Shown here: positions 36,201 to 48,604 of the stretch, piece by piece
Position numbering within the stretch: the first letter of the stretch is position 1
How the letters are laid out: every line of letters starts with the position of its first letter
Assembly: GCF_031143425.1 (NCBI RefSeq)
Contig: NW_027150032.1
Span: forward strand, 1 to 64,000
Length of the DNA stretch: 64,000 bases
Reading direction: 5' to 3'
Source: Pleurodeles waltl
Taxonomy: Eukaryota; Chordata; Amphibia; Caudata; Salamandridae
Notes under the pieces: generated by a model
Databases searched by the model: none
The model's input: the letters and a program-made list of their open reading frames with translations, nothing else
What the model was told of the DNA's origin: nothing
Position numbers and translations under genes: made by a program

Positions 36201-36737
36201 TGGGGGAAGGCTGGGTGGAAGGAAATTTGTGGCTCCTCTCAGATTCCAGAACTTTCTGCCACAGAAATGTGAGGAACATGTGTTTTTTTAGACCAATTTT
36301 GAGGTTTGCAAAGGATTCTGGGTAACAGAACCTGGTCTGAGCCACACAAGTCACCCCATCTTGGATTCCCCTAGGTCTCTAGTTTTCAGAAATGCACAGG
36401 TTTGGTAGGTTTCCACAGGTAGCAGGTGAGCTACAGGCCAAAATCTACAGGTAGGCACTTTGCAAAAAACACCTCTGTTTTCTTTCAAAAAATTGGATGT
36501 GTCCACGTTGCGCTTTGGGGCGTTTCCTGTCGCGGGCGCTAGGCCTACCCACACAAGTGAGGTATAATTTTTATCGGGAGACTTGGGGGAACGCTGGGTG
36601 GAAGGTAATTTGTGACTCCTCTCAGATTCCAGAACTTTCTGCCACAGAAATGTGAGGAACATGTGTTTTTTTTTTTAGCCAAATTTTGAGGTTTGCAAAG
36701 GATTCTGGGTAACAGAACCTGGTCCGAGCCACACAAG
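33287..36737. repeat. HOR-III sub-repeat: D P Q F R S C T J
   Basis: Units: D 33287 (cttggcagg, ctaagcc breaking TAGGCCTA), P 33670, Q 34053 (tacgcat), F 34436 (gtaagcac), R 34819 (tataatt), S 35202 (ctttagggtg), C 35585 (aacaccactg, ggcgtctaag), T 35968 (ccccttcttgg, ggtgggttt, ctactgg), J 36351. D-P-Q-F-R repeats the order at 29841-31756, 9 units earlier, without the second P. Confidence 0.85.
36351..36737. repeat. J unit with expanded T11 tract (387 bp, longest unit)
   Basis: The T-tract at 36666-36676 is 11 Ts long against 7 in most units, making this the longest unit in the window. The front reads ccacaggtagcaggtg. The two other J units with the gtagcaggtg front (26776 and 40565) have T9 tracts. 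Length growth in T-tracts is thus concentrated in this sub-lineage. Confidence 0.9.
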
Positions 36738-39415
36738 TCACCCCATCTTGGTTTCCCCTAGGTCTCTAGTTTTCAGAAATGCACAGGTTTGGTAGGTTTC
36801 CCTAGGTGGCGGCTGAGCTACAGGCCAAAATCTACAGGTAGGCACTTTGCAAAAAACACCTCTGTTTTCTTTCAAAAAATTGGATGTGTCCACGTTGCGC
36901 TTTGGGGCGTTTCCTGTCGCGGGCGCTAGGCCTACCCACACAAGTGAGGTATCATTTTTATCGGGAGACTTGGGGGAAGGCTGGGTGGAAGGAAATTTGT
37001 GGCTCCTCTCAGATTTCAGAACTTTCTGCCACCGAAATGTGAGGAACATGTGATTTTTTAGCCAAATTTTGAGGTTTGCAAAGGATTCTGGGTAACAGAA
37101 CCTGGTCCGAGCCACACAAGTCACCCCATCTTGGACTCCCCTAGGTCTCTAGTTTTCAGAAATGCACAGGTTTGGTAGGTTTCCCTAGGTGGCGGCTGAG
37201 CTACAGGCCAAAATCTACAGGTAGGCACTTTGCAAAAAACACCTCTATTTTCTTTAAAAAAATTGGATGTGTCCACGTTGCGCTTTGGGGCGTTTCCTGT
37301 CGCGGGCGCTAGGCCTACTCACACAAGTGAGGTATCATTTTTATCGGGAGACGTGGGGGAACGCTGGGTGTAAGGAAATTTGTGGCTCCTCTCAGATTCC
37401 AGAACTTTCTGCCACAGAAATGTGAGGCCATGTGTTTTTTTAGCCAAATTTTGAGGTTTGCAAAGGATTCTGGGTAACAGAACCTGGTCCGAGCCACACA
37501 AGTCACCCCATCTGGATTCCCCTAGGTCTCTAGTTTTCAGAAATGCACAGGTTTGGCAGGTTACCCTATGCTCCGGCTGAGCTACAGGCCAAAATCTACA
37601 GGTAGGCACTTTGTAAAAAACACCTCTGTTTTCTTTCAAAAAATTGGATGTGTCCACGTTGCGCTTTGGGGCGTTTCCTGTCGCAGGCGCTAGGCCTACC
37701 CACACAAGTGAGGTATCATTTTTATTGGGAGACTTGGGGGAACGCTGGGTGAAAGGAAATTTGTGGCTCCTCTCAGATTCCAGAACTTTTTGTCACAGAA
37801 ATGTGAGGAACATGTGATTTTTTAGCCAAATTTTGAGGTTTGCAAAGGATTCTGGGTAACAGAACCTGGTCCGAGCCACACAAGTCACCCCATCTTGGAT
37901 TCCCCTAGGTCTCTAGTTTTCAGAAATGCACGGGTTTGTTAGGTTTCCTTAGGTTCCGGCTGAGCTACAGGCCAAAATCTACAGGTAGGCACTTTGCAAA
38001 AAACACCTCTATTTTCTTTAAAAAAATTGGATGTGTCCACGTTGCGCTTTGGGGCGTTTCCTGTCGCGGGCGCTAGGTCTACTCACACAAGTGAGGTATA
38101 ATTTTTATCGGGAGACGTGGGGGAACGCTGGGTGGAAGGAAATTTGTGGCTCCTCTCAGATTCCAGAACTTTCTGCCACAGAAATGTGAGGACCATGTGT
38201 TTTTTTAGCCAAATTATGAGGTTTGCAAAGGGTTCTGGGTAACAGAACCTGGTCCGAGCCACACAAGTCACCCCATCTTGGATTCCCCTAGGTCTCTAGT
38301 TTTCAGAAATGCACAGGTTTTGTAGGTTTCCCTAGGTGCCGGCTGAGCGACAGTCCAAAATCTACGGGTATGCACTTTGCAATAAACATCTCTGTTTTCT
38401 TTAAAAAAATTGGATGTGTCCACGTTGCGCTTTGGGGCGTTTCCTGTCGCGGGCGCTAGGCCTACCCACACAAGTGAGGTATAATTTTTATCGGGAGACG
38501 TGGGGGAACGCTGGGTGGAAGGAAATTTGTGGCTCCTCTCAGATTCCAGAACTTTCTGCCACAGAAATGTGAGGACCATGTGTTTTTTTAGCCAAATTAT
38601 GAGGTTTGCAAAGGATTCTGGGTAACAGAACCTGGTCCGAGCCACACAAGTCACCCCATCTTGGATTCCCCTAGGTCTCTAGTTTTCAGAAATGCACAGG
38701 TTTGGCAGGTTACCCTAGGCTCCGGCTGAGCTACAGGCCAAAATCTACAGGTAGGCACTTTGTAAAAAACACCTCTGTTTTCTTTCAAAAAATTGGATGT
38801 GTCCACGTTGCGCTTTGGGGCGTTTCCTGTCACAGGCGCTAGGCCTACCCACACAAGTGAGGTATCATTTTTATCGGGAGACTTAGGGGAATGCTGGGTG
38901 GAAGGAAATTTGTGGCTCCTCTCAGATTCCAGAACTTTTTGTCACAGAAATGTGAGGAACATGTGATTTTTAGCCAAATTTTGAGGTTTGCAAAGGATTC
39001 TGGGTAACAGAACCTGGTCCGAGCCACACAAGTCACCCCATCTTGGATTCCCCTAGGTCTCTAGTTTTCAGAAATGCACAGGTTTGTTAGGTTTCCTTAG
39101 GTTCCGGCTGAGCTACAGGCCAAAATCTACAGGTAGGCACTTTGCAAAAAACACCTCTGTTTTCTTTAAAAAAATTGGATGTGTCCACGTTGCGCTTTGG
39201 GGCGTTTCCTGTCACGGGCGCTAGGCCTACTCACACAAGTGAGGTATAATTTTTATCGGGAGACGTGGGGGAACGCTGGGTGGAAGGAAATTTGTGGCTC
39301 CTCTCAGATTCAAGAACTTTCTGCCACAGAAATGTGAGGACCATGTGTTTTTTTAGCCAAATTATGAGGTTTGCAAAGGATTCTGGGTAACAGAACCTGG
39401 TCCGAGCCACACAAG
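36738..39415. repeat. K L M N N-like M N block (7 units)
   Basis: Units: K 36738 (ggggaaggctggg, agatttcag, ccaccgaaatg), L 37121 (acctctatttt, gaggccatg one base short), M 37503 (catctggatt, one base short; accctatgctccgg), N 37885 (tttgttagg), degenerate 38268, M 38651 (tcacagg), N 39033 (382 and 383 bp; gatttttagcc). K-L also occurs at 20265-20648, and M-N-E at 22564-23330. M-N appears twice here, three units apart, so there has been a local three-unit duplication. Confidence 0.82.
38268..38650. repeat. Most decayed unit (N/H-like)
   Basis: This unit has a cluster of private substitutions in its front third: ggttttgtagg, gagcgacagtcc, tctacgggtatgcac and gcaataaacatctc. The back half is ordinary (tataatt, gacgtgg, gaccatg, attatgagg). 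AATAAA at 38381-38386 is the only such hexamer I noticed; it is a chance product of these mutations, not a functional poly(A) signal by any other evidence. The clustering suggests the front comes from an older or unsampled lineage. Confidence 0.75.
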
Positions 39416-40879
39416 TCACCCCATCTTGGACTCCCCTAGGTCTCTAGTTTTTAGAAATACACAGGTTTGGTAGGTTTCCCTAGGTGCCGGCTGAGCTACA
39501 GGCCAAAATCTACAGGTAGGCACTTTGCAAAAAACACCTCTGTTTTCTTTCAAAAATGTGGATGTGCCCACGTTGCGCTTTGGGGCGTTTCCTATCGCGG
39601 GCGCTAGGCCTACCCACACAAGTGAGGTATCATTTTTATCGGGAGACGTGCGGGAACGCTGGGTGGAAGGAAATTTGTGGCTCCTCTCAGATTCCAGAAC
39701 TTTCTGCCACAGAAATGTCAGGAACATGCGTTTTTGGAGCCAAATTTTGAGGTTTGGAAAGGATTCTGGGTAACAGAACCTGGTCCGAGCCACACAAGTC
39801 ACCCCATCTTGTATTCCCCTAGGTCTCTAGTTTTCAGAAATGCACAGGTTTGGTAGGTTACCCTAGGTTCCGGCTGAGCTACAGGCCAAAATCTACAGGT
39901 AGGCACTTTGCAAAAAACACCTCTGTTTTCTTTCAAAAATTTGGATGTGTACACGTTGCGCTTTGGGGCGTTTCCTGTCGCGGGCGCTAGGCCTACTCAC
40001 ACAAGTGAGGTATCATTTTTATCGGGAGACGTGGGGGAACGCTGGGTGTAAGGAAATTTGTGGCTCCTCTCAGATTCCAGAACTTTCTGCCACAGAAATG
40101 TGAGGACCATGTGTTTTTTTAGCCAAATTATGAGGTTTGCAAAGGATTCTGGGTAACAGATCCTGGTCCGAGCTACACAAGTCACCCCATCTTGGATTCC
40201 CCTAGGTCTCTAGTTTTCAGAAATGAACAGGTTTGGTAGGTTTCCCTAGGTGCCGGCTGAGCTACAGGCCAAAATCTACAGGTAGGCACTTTGCAAAAAA
40301 CACCTCTGTTTTCTTTAAAAAAATTGGATGTGTCCACGTTGCGGTTTGGGGCGTTTCCTGTCGCGGGCGCTAGGCCTACCCACACAAGTGAGGTATCATT
40401 TTTATAGGGAGACTTGGGGGAATGCTGGGTGGAAGGAAATTTGTGGCTCCTCTCAGATTCCAGACATTTCTGCCACAGAAATGTGAGGAACATGTGTTTT
40501 TTTAGCCACATTTTGAGGTCTTCAAAGGATTCTGGGTAACAGAACCTGGTCTGAGCCACACAAGTCACCCCATCTTGGATTCCCCTAGGTCTCTAGTTTT
40601 CAGAAATGCACAGGTTTGGTAGGTTTCCCCAGGTAGCAGGTGAGCTACAGGCCAAAATCTACAAGTAGGCACTTTGCAAAAAACACCTCTGTTTTCTTTC
40701 AAAAAATTGGATGTGTCCACGTTGCGCTTTGGGGCGTTTCCTGTCGCGGGCGCTAGGCCTACCCACACAAGTGAGGTATCATTTTTATCGGGAGACTTGG
40801 GGGAACGCTGGGTGGAAGGTAATTTGTGACTCCTCTCAGATTCCAGAACTTTCTGCCACAGAAATGTGAGGAACATGTG

Positions 40880-40888
40880 TTTTTTTTT
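40880..40888. repeat. T9 tract in J unit 40565
   Basis: Nine Ts, the same length as in the paralogous J unit at 26776, which sits 36 units upstream at the equivalent HOR-III position. The shared length suggests the expansion predates that large-scale duplication. Confidence 0.9.
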
Positions 40889-40949
40889 AGCCAAATTTTG
40901 AGGTTTGCAAAGGATTCTGGGTAACAGAACCTGGTCCGAGCCACACAAG

Positions 40950-41332
40950 TCACCCCATCTTGGATTCCCCTAAGTCTCTAGTTTTCAGAAATGCACAGGT
41001 TTGGTAGGTTTCCCTAGGTGGCGGCTGAGCTACAGGCCAAAATCTACAGGTAGGCACTTTGCAAAAAACACCTCTGTTTTCTTTAAAAAAATTGGATGTG
41101 TCCACGTTGCACTTTAGGGCGTTTCCTGTCGCGGGAACTAGGCCTACCCACACAAGTGAGGTATAATTTTTATCGGGAGACTTGGGGGAACGCTGGGTGG
41201 AAGGTAATTTGTGGCTCCTCTCAGATTCCAGAACTTTCTGCCACAGAAATGTGAGGAATATGTGTTTTTTTAGCCAAATTTTGAGGTTTGCAAAGGGTTC
41301 TGGGTAACAGAACCTGGTCCGAGCCACACAAG
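40950..41332. repeat. Chimeric unit T-like/B
   Basis: The front (ggtttggtagg, ccctaggtggcgg, ctttaaaaaaatt) matches unit 27161. From about relative position 160 (gcactttagggcg, then gaatatgtg and gcaaagggtt) it matches B 27544. The next unit is C in both places. The two units of copy 1 are merged into one, with the switch at relative position about 140-160. Private change: gggaactagg. Confidence 0.85.
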
Positions 41333-44300
41333 TCACCCCATCTTGGATTCCCCGAGGTCTCTAGTTTTCAGAAATGCACAGGTTTGGTAGGTTTCCCTAG
41401 GTGGCGGCTAAGCTACAGGCCAAAATCTACAGGTAGGCACTTTGCAAAAAACACCACTGTTTTCTTTCAAAAAATTGGATGTGTCCACGTTGCGCTTTGG
41501 GGCGTTTCCTGTCGCGGGCATTAGGCCTTCTCACACAAGTGAGATATCATTTTTATCGGGAGACGTGGGGGAACGCTGGGTGGAAGGAAATTTGTGGCTC
41601 CTCTCAGATTCCAGAACTTTCTGCCACAGAAATGTGAGGACCATGTGTTTTTTTAGCCAAATTATGAGGTTTGCAAAGGATTCTGGGTAACAGAACCTGG
41701 TCCGAGCCACACAAGTCACCCCATCTTGGATTCCCCTCGGTCTCTAGTTTTCAGAAATGCACAGGTTTGGTAGGTTTCCCTAGGTGGCGGCTGAGCTAGA
41801 GGCCAAAATCTACAGGTAGGCACTTTGCAAAAACACCTCTGTTTTCTTTCAAAAAATTTGATGTGTTTATGTTGCGCTTTGGGGCGTTTCCTGTCACGGG
41901 CGCTAGGCCTACCCACACAAGTGAGGTATCATTTTTATTGGGAGACTTGGGGGAACGCTGGGTGAAAGGAAATTTGTGGCTCTTCTCAGATTCCAGAACT
42001 TTTTGCCACAGAAATGTGAGGACCATGTGATTTTTTAGCCAAATTTTGAGGTTTGCAAAGGATTCTGGGTAACAGAACCTGGTCCGAGCCACACAAGTCA
42101 CCCCATCTTGGATTCCCCGAGGTCTCTAGTTTTCAGAAATGCACAGGTTTGGTAGTTTTCCCTAGTTGGCGGCTGAGCTACAGGCCAAAATCTACAGGTA
42201 GGCACTTTGCAAAAAACACCTCTGTTTTCTTTCAAAAAATTGGATGTGTCCACGTTGCGCTTTGGGGCGTTTCCTGTCGCGGGCGCTAGGCCTACCCACA
42301 CAAGTGAGGTATCATTTTTATCGGGAGACTTGGGGGAACGCTGGGTGGGAGGTAATTTGTGGCTCCTCTCAGATTCCAGAACTTTCTGCCACAGAAATGT
42401 GAGGAACATGTGTTTTTTTAGCCAAATTTTGAGGTTTGCAAAGGATTCTGGGTAACAGAACCTGGTCCGAGCCACACAAGTCACCCCTTCTTGGTTTCCC
42501 CTAGGTCTCTAGTTTTCAGAAATGCACAGGTTTGGTGGGTTTCCCTAGGTGGCGGCTGAGCTACTGGCCAAAATCTACAGGTAGGCACTTTGCAAAAAAC
42601 ACCTCTGTTTTCTTTCAAAAAATTGGATGTGTTCACGTTGCGCTTTGGGGCGTTTCCTGTCGCGGGCGCTAGGCCTACCCACACAAGTGAGGTATCATTT
42701 TTATCAGGAGACTTGGGAGAACGCTGGGTGGAAGGAAATTTGTGGCTCCTCTCAGATTCCAGAACTTTCTGCCACAGAAATGTGAGGAACATGTGTTTTT
42801 TTAGACCAATTTTGAGGTTTGCAAAGGATTCTGGGTAACAGAACCTGGTCTGAGCCACACAAGTCACCCCATCTTGGATTCCCCTAGGTCTCTAGTTTTC
42901 AGAAATGCACAGGATTGGTAGGTTTCCTTAGGTGGCGGCTGAGCTACAGGCCAAAATCTACAGGTAGGCACTTTGCAAAAAACACCTCTGTTTTCTTTAA
43001 AAAAATTGGATGTGTCCACGTTGCACTTTGGGGCGTTTCCTGTCGCGGGCACTAGGCCTACCCACACAAGTGAGGTATCATTTTTATCGGGAGACTTGGG
43101 GGAACGCTGGGTGGAAGGTAATTTGTGGCTCCTCTCAGATTCCAGAACTTTCTGCCACAGAAATGTGAGTAATATGTGTTTTTTTAGCCAAATTTTGAGG
43201 TTTGCAAAGGGTTCTGGGTAACAGAACCTGGTCTGAGCCACACAAGTCACCCCATCTTGGATTCCCCGAGGTCTCTAGTTTTCAGAAATGCACAGGTTTG
43301 GTAGGTTTCCCTAGGTGGCGGCTAAGCTACAGGCCAAAATCTACAGGTAGGCACTTTGCAAAAAACACCTCTGTTTTCTTTCAAAAAATTGGATGTGTCC
43401 ACGTTGCGCTTTGGGGCGTTTCCTGTCGCGGGCATTAGGCCGTCTCACACAAGTGAGATATCATTTTTATCGGGAGACGTGGGGGAACGCTGGGTGGAAG
43501 GAAATTTGTGGCTCCTCTCAGATTCCAGAACTTTCTGCCACAGAAATGTGAGGACCATGTGTTTTTTTAGCCAAATTATGAGGTTTGCAAAGGATTCTGG
43601 GTAACAGAACCTGGTCCGAGCCACACAAGTCACCCCATCTTGGATTCCCCTGGGTCTCTAGTTTTCAGAAATGCACAGGTTTGGTGGGTTTCCCTAGGTG
43701 GCGGCTGAGCTAGAGGCCAAAATCTACAGGTAGGCACTTTGCAAAAAACACCTCTGTTTTCTTTCAAAAAATTGGATGTGTTTACGTTGCGCTTTGGGGC
43801 GTTTCCTGTCACGGGCGCTAGGCCTACCCACACAAGTGAGGTATCATTTTTATTGGGAGACTTGGGGGAACGCTGGGTGAAAGGAAATGTGTGGCTCCTC
43901 TCAGATTCCAGAACTTTTTGCCACAGAAATGTGAGGAACATGTGATTTTTTAGCCAAATTTTGAGGTTTGCAAAGGATTCTGGGTAACAGAACCTGGTCC
44001 GAGCCACACAAGTCACCCCATCTTGGATTCCCCGAGGTCTCTAGTTTTCAGAAATGCACAGGTTTGGTAGGTTTCCCTAGGTGGCGGCTGAGCTACAGGC
44101 CAAAATCTACAGGTAGGCACTTTCAAAAAACACCTCTGTTTTCTTTCAAAAAATTGGATGTGTCCACGTTGTGCTTTGGGGCGTTTCCAGTCGCGGGCGC
44201 TAGGCCTACCCACACAAGTGAGGTATCATTTTTATCGGGAGACTTGGGGGAACGCTGGGTGGAAGGTAATTTGTGGCTCCTCTCAGATTCCAGAACTTTC

Positions 44301-44394
44301 TGCCACAGAAATGTGAGGAACATGTGTTTTTTTAGCCAAATTTTGAGGTTTGCAAAGGATTCTGGGTAACAGAACATGGTCCGAGCCACACAAG

Positions 44395-44775
44395 TCACCC
44401 CATCTTGGTTTCCCCTAGGTCTCTAGTTTTCAGAAATGCACAGGTTTGGTAGGTTTCCCTAGGTGGCGGCTGAGCTACAGGCCAAAATCTACAGGTACGC
44501 ATTTTGCAAAAAACACCTCTGTTTTCTTTCAAAAAATTGGATGTTCACGTTGCGCTTTGGGGCGTTTCCTGTCACGGGCGCTAGGCCTACCCACACAAAT
44601 GAGGTATCATTTTTATCGGGAGACTTGGGGGAACGCTGGGTGGAAGGAAATTTGTGGCTCCTCTCAGATTCCAGAACTTTCTGCCACAGAAATGTGAGGA
44701 ATATGTGTTTTTTTAGCCAAATTTTGAGGTTTGCAAAGGATTCTGGGTAACAGAACCTGGTCCGAGCCACACAAG
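44395..44775. repeat. Q unit with 2-bp deletion (381 bp)
   Basis: This is the shortest full unit. It reads ggatgttcacg near 44540 where parallel Q units (30607, 34053) read ggatgtgtccacg. It also carries tcacgggcgc and acaaatgagg, which the other Q units lack. It shares tacgcatttt with 34053 rather than tacgcacttt of 30607, so it is closer to the former. Confidence 0.85.
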
Positions 44776-45158
44776 TCACCCCATCTTGGATTCCCCGAGG
44801 TCTCTAGTTTTCAGAAATGCACAGGTTTGGTAGGTTACCCTAGGTTCCGGCTGAGCTACAGGCCAAAATCTACAGGTAGGCACTTTGCAAAAAACACCTC
44901 TGTTTTCTTTCAAAAATTTGGATGTGTACACGTTGCGCTTTGGGGCGTTTCCTGTCGCGGGCGCTAGGCCTACTCACACAAGTGAGGTATCATTTTTATC
45001 GGGAGACATGGGGGAACGCTGGGTGTAAGGAAATTTGTGGCTCCTCTCAGATTCCAGAACTTTCTGCCACAGAAATGTGAGGACCATGTGTTTTTTTAGC
45101 CAAATTATGAGGTTTGCAAAGGATTCTGGGTAACAGAACCTGGTCCGAGCCACACAAG

Positions 45159-45541
45159 TCACCCCATCTTGGATTCCCCTAGGTCTCTAGTTTTCAGAAA
45201 TGCACAGGTTTGGTAGGTTTCCCTAGGTGCCGGCTGAGCTACAGGCCAAAATCTACAGGTAGGCACTTTGCAAAAAACACCTCTGTTTTCTTTCAAAAAA
45301 TTGGATGTGTCCACGTTGCACTTTAGGGTGTTTCCTGTCGCGGGCACTAGGCCTACCCACACAAGTGAGGTATCATTTTTATCGGGAGACTTGGGGGAAC
45401 GCTGGGTGGAAGGTAATTTGTGGCTCCTCTCAGATTCCAGAACTTTCTGCAACAGAAATGTGAGGAATATGTGTTTTTTTAGCCAAATTTTGAGGTTTGC
45501 AAAGGGTTCAGGGTAACAGAACCTGGTCCGAGCCACACAAG
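45159..45541. repeat. Chimeric unit R/S
   Basis: The front is R-like (ccctaggtgccggctgag, ctttcaaaaaatt, as in 34819). From relative position about 160 it is S (gcactttagggtg, tgcaacag, gggttcaggg), matching 35202 including the private tgcaacag and ttcaggg. The next unit is C in both contexts (35585 and 45542). Here R and S are merged into one unit. Confidence 0.85.
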
Positions 45542-45924
45542 TCACCCCATCTTGGATTCCCCGAGGTCTCTAGTTTTCAGAAATGCACAGGTTTGGTAGG
45601 TTTCCCTAGGTGGCGGCTAAGCTACAGGCCAAAATCTACAGGTAGGCACTTTGCAAAAAACACCACTGTTTTCTTTAAAAAAATTGGATGTGTCCACTTT
45701 GCGCTTTGGGACGTTTCCTGTCGCGGGCGTTAGGCCTACTCACACAAGTGAGGTATCATTTTTATCGGGAGACGTGGGGGAACGCTGGGTGGAAGGAAAT
45801 TTGTGGCTCCTCTCAGATTCCAGAACTTTCTGCCATAGAAATGTGAGGAACATGTGATTTTTTAGCCAAATTATGAGGTTTGCAAAGGATTCTGGGTAAC
45901 AGAACCAGGTCCGAGCCACACAAG

Positions 45925-48604
45925 TCACCCCATCTTGGATTCCCCTAGGTCTCTAGTTTTCAGAAATGCACAGGTTTGGTAGGTTTCCCTAGGTGGCGGC
46001 TGAGCTAGAGGCCAAAATCTACAGGTAGGCACTTTGCAAAAACACCTCTGTTTTCTTTCAAAAAATTGGATGTGTTTATGTTGCGCTTTGGGGCGTTTCC
46101 TGTCACGGGCGCTAGGCCTACCCACACAAGTGAGGTATCATTTTTATTGGGAGACTTGGGGGAACGCTGGGTGAAAGGAAATTTGTGGCTCCTCTCAGAT
46201 TCCAGAACTTTTTGCCACAGAAATGTGAGGAACATGTGATTTTTTAGCCAAATTTTGAGGTTTGCAAAGGATTCTGGGTAACAGAACCTGGTCCGAGCCA
46301 CACAAGTCACCCCATCTTGGATTCCCCTAGGTCTCTAGTTTTCAGAAATGCACAGGTTTGGTGGGTTTCCCTAGGTGGCGGCTGAGCTACTGGCCAAAAT
46401 CTACAGGTAGGCACTTTGCAAAAAACACCTCTGTTTTCTTTCAAAAAATTGGATGTGTTCACGTTGCGCTTTGGGGCGTTTCCTGTCGCGGGCGCTAGGC
46501 CTACCCACACAAGTGAGGTATCATTTTTATCAGGAGACTTGGGGGAACGCTGGGTGGAAGGAAATTTGTGGCTCCTCTCAGATTCCAGAACTTTCTGCCA
46601 CAGAAATGTGAGGAACATGTGTTTTTTTAGACCAATTTTGAGGTTTGCAAAGGATTCTGGGTAACAGAACCTGGTCTGAGCCACACAAGTCACCCCATCT
46701 TGGATTCCCCTAGGTCTCTAGTTTTCAGAAATGCACAGGATTGGTAGGTTTCCTTAGGTGGCGGCTGAGCTACAGGCCAAAATCTACAGGTAGGCACTTT
46801 GCAAAAAGCACCTCTGTTTTCTTTAAAAAAATTGGATGTGTCCACGTTGCACTTTGGGGCGTTTCCTGTCGCGGGCACTAGGCCTACCCACACAAGTGAG
46901 GTATCATTTTTATCGGGAGACTTGGGGGAACGCTGGGTGGAAGGTAATTTGTGGCTCCTCTCAGATTCCAGAACTTTCTGCCACAGAAATGTGAGGAATA
47001 TGTGTTTTTTTAGCCAAATTTTGAGGTTTGCAAAGGGTTCTGGGTAACAGAACCTGGTCCGAGCCACACAAGTCACCCCATCTTGGATTCCCCGAGGTCT
47101 CTAGTTTTCAGAAATGCACAGGTTTGGTAGGTTTCCCTAGGTGGCGGCTAAGCTACAGGCCAAAATCTACAGGTAGGCACTTTGCAAAAAACACCTCTGT
47201 TTTCTTTCAAAAAATTGGATGTGTCCACGTTGCGCTTTGGGGCGTTTCCTGTCGCGGGCGTTAGGCCTTCTCACACAACTGAGATATCATTTTTATCGGG
47301 AGACGTGGGGGAACGCTGGGTGGAAGGAAATTTGTGGCTCCTCTCAGATTCCAGAACTTTCTGCCACAGAAATGTGAGGACCATGTGTTTTTTTAGCCAA
47401 ATTATGAGGTTTGCAAAGGATTCTGGGTAACAGAACCTGGTCCGAGCCACACTAGTCACCCCATCTTGGATTCCCCTAGGTCTCTAGTTTTCAGAAATGC
47501 ACAGGTTTGGTAGGTTTCCCTAGGTGGCGGCTGAGCTAGAGGCCAAAATCTACAGGTAGACACTTTGCAAAAAACACCTTTGTTTTCTTTCAAAAAATTG
47601 GATTTGTTTACGTTGCGCTTTGGGGCGTTTCCTGTCACGGGCGCTAGGCCTAACCACACAAGTGAGGTATCATTTTTATTGGGAGACTTGGGGGAACGCT
47701 GGGTGAAAGGAAATTTGTGGCTCCTCTCAGATTCCAGAACTTTTTGCCACAGAAATGTGAGGAACATGTGATTTTTTAGCCAAATTTTGACGTTTGCAAA
47801 GGATTCTGGGTAACAGAACCCGGTCCGAGCCACACAAGTCACCCAATCTTGGATTCCCCGAGGTCTCTAGTTTTCAGAAATGCACAGGTTTGGTAGGTTT
47901 CCCTAGGTGGCGGCTGAGCTACAGGCCAAAATCTACAGGTAGGCACTTTGCAAAAAACACCTCTGTTTTCTTTCAAAAAATTGGATGTGTCCACGTTGCG
48001 CTTTGGGGCGTTTCCTGTCGCGGGCGCTAGGCCTACCCACACAAGTGAGGTATCATTTTTATCGGGAGACTTGGGGGAACGCTGGGTGGAAGGTAATTTG
48101 TGGCTCCTCTCAGATTCCAGAACTTTCTGCCACAGAAATGTGAGGAACATGTGTTTTTTTAGCCAAATTTTGAGTTTTGCAAAGGATTCTGGGTAACAGA
48201 ACCTGGTCCGAGCCACACAAGTCACCCCATCTTGGTTTCCCCTAGGTCTCTAGTTTTCAGAAATGCACAGGTTTGGTAGGTTTCCCTAGGTGGCGGCTGA
48301 GCTACAGGCCAAAATCTACAGCTAGGCACTTTGCAAAAAACACCTCTGTTTTCTTTCAAAAAATTGGATGTGTCCACGTTGCGCTTTGGGGCGTTTCCTG
48401 TCGCGGGCGCTAGGCCTACCCACACAAGTGAGGTATCATTTTTATCTGGAGACTTGGGGGAACGCTGGGTGGAAGGTAATTTGTGACTCCTCTCAGATTC
48501 CAGAACTTTCTGCCACAGAAATGTGAGGAACATGTGTTTTTTTAGCCAAATTTTGAGGTTTGCAAAGGATTCTGGGTAACAGAACCTGGTCCGAGCCACA
48601 CAAG
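45925..48604. repeat. D T B C D P-like J block (7 units)
   Basis: Units: D 45925 (gcaaaaacacc, 382 bp), T 46307 (ggtgggttt, ctactgg), B 46690 (gcaaaaagcacc), C 47073 (taggccttctc, caactgagatatc), D 47456 (gtagacac, tggatttgttt), G/P-like 47839, G/J 48222 (private acagctagg; tatctgg; gtgactcc). D-T-B-C-D repeats the order at 41716-43630. The last unit leads into the V-containing module of the right third. Confidence 0.83.

Larger units (their letters stand above)
39416..41715. repeat. HOR-III copy 2, part 1: E F H J T/B C
   Basis: Units: E 39416 (aatacacagg, aaaaatgtgg, private gtttttggagcc and tttggaaag), F 39799 (cagatcctgg, gagctacac), H 40182 (aatgaacagg, private gcggttt, ttcaaagg), J 40565 (T9 at 40880-40888; private tacaagtagg), T/B chimera 40950, C 41333 (aacaccactg, taggccttctc). 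The counterpart is 25627-28309, one unit longer. Confidence 0.86.
41716..45924. repeat. HOR-III copy 2, part 2: D G T B C D P Q F R/S C
   Basis: Units: D 41716 (gcaaaaacacc, 382 bp), G 42098 (ggtagttttcc, tagttggcgg), T 42481 (ccccttcttgg, ggtgggttt, ctactgg), B 42864, C 43247 (aggccgtctc breaks TAGGCCTA), D 43630, P 44013 (ctttcaaaaaacac, one base short), Q 44395, F 44776, R/S chimera 45159, C 45542 (aacaccactg, ctttgggacg). It parallels 28310-31756 and 33287-35967. Confidence 0.86.

Noticed and set aside
38381..38386. AATAAA polyadenylation signal
   Set aside because: Single occurrence created by private mutations in a decayed unit; no gene upstream and no downstream GU-rich context.
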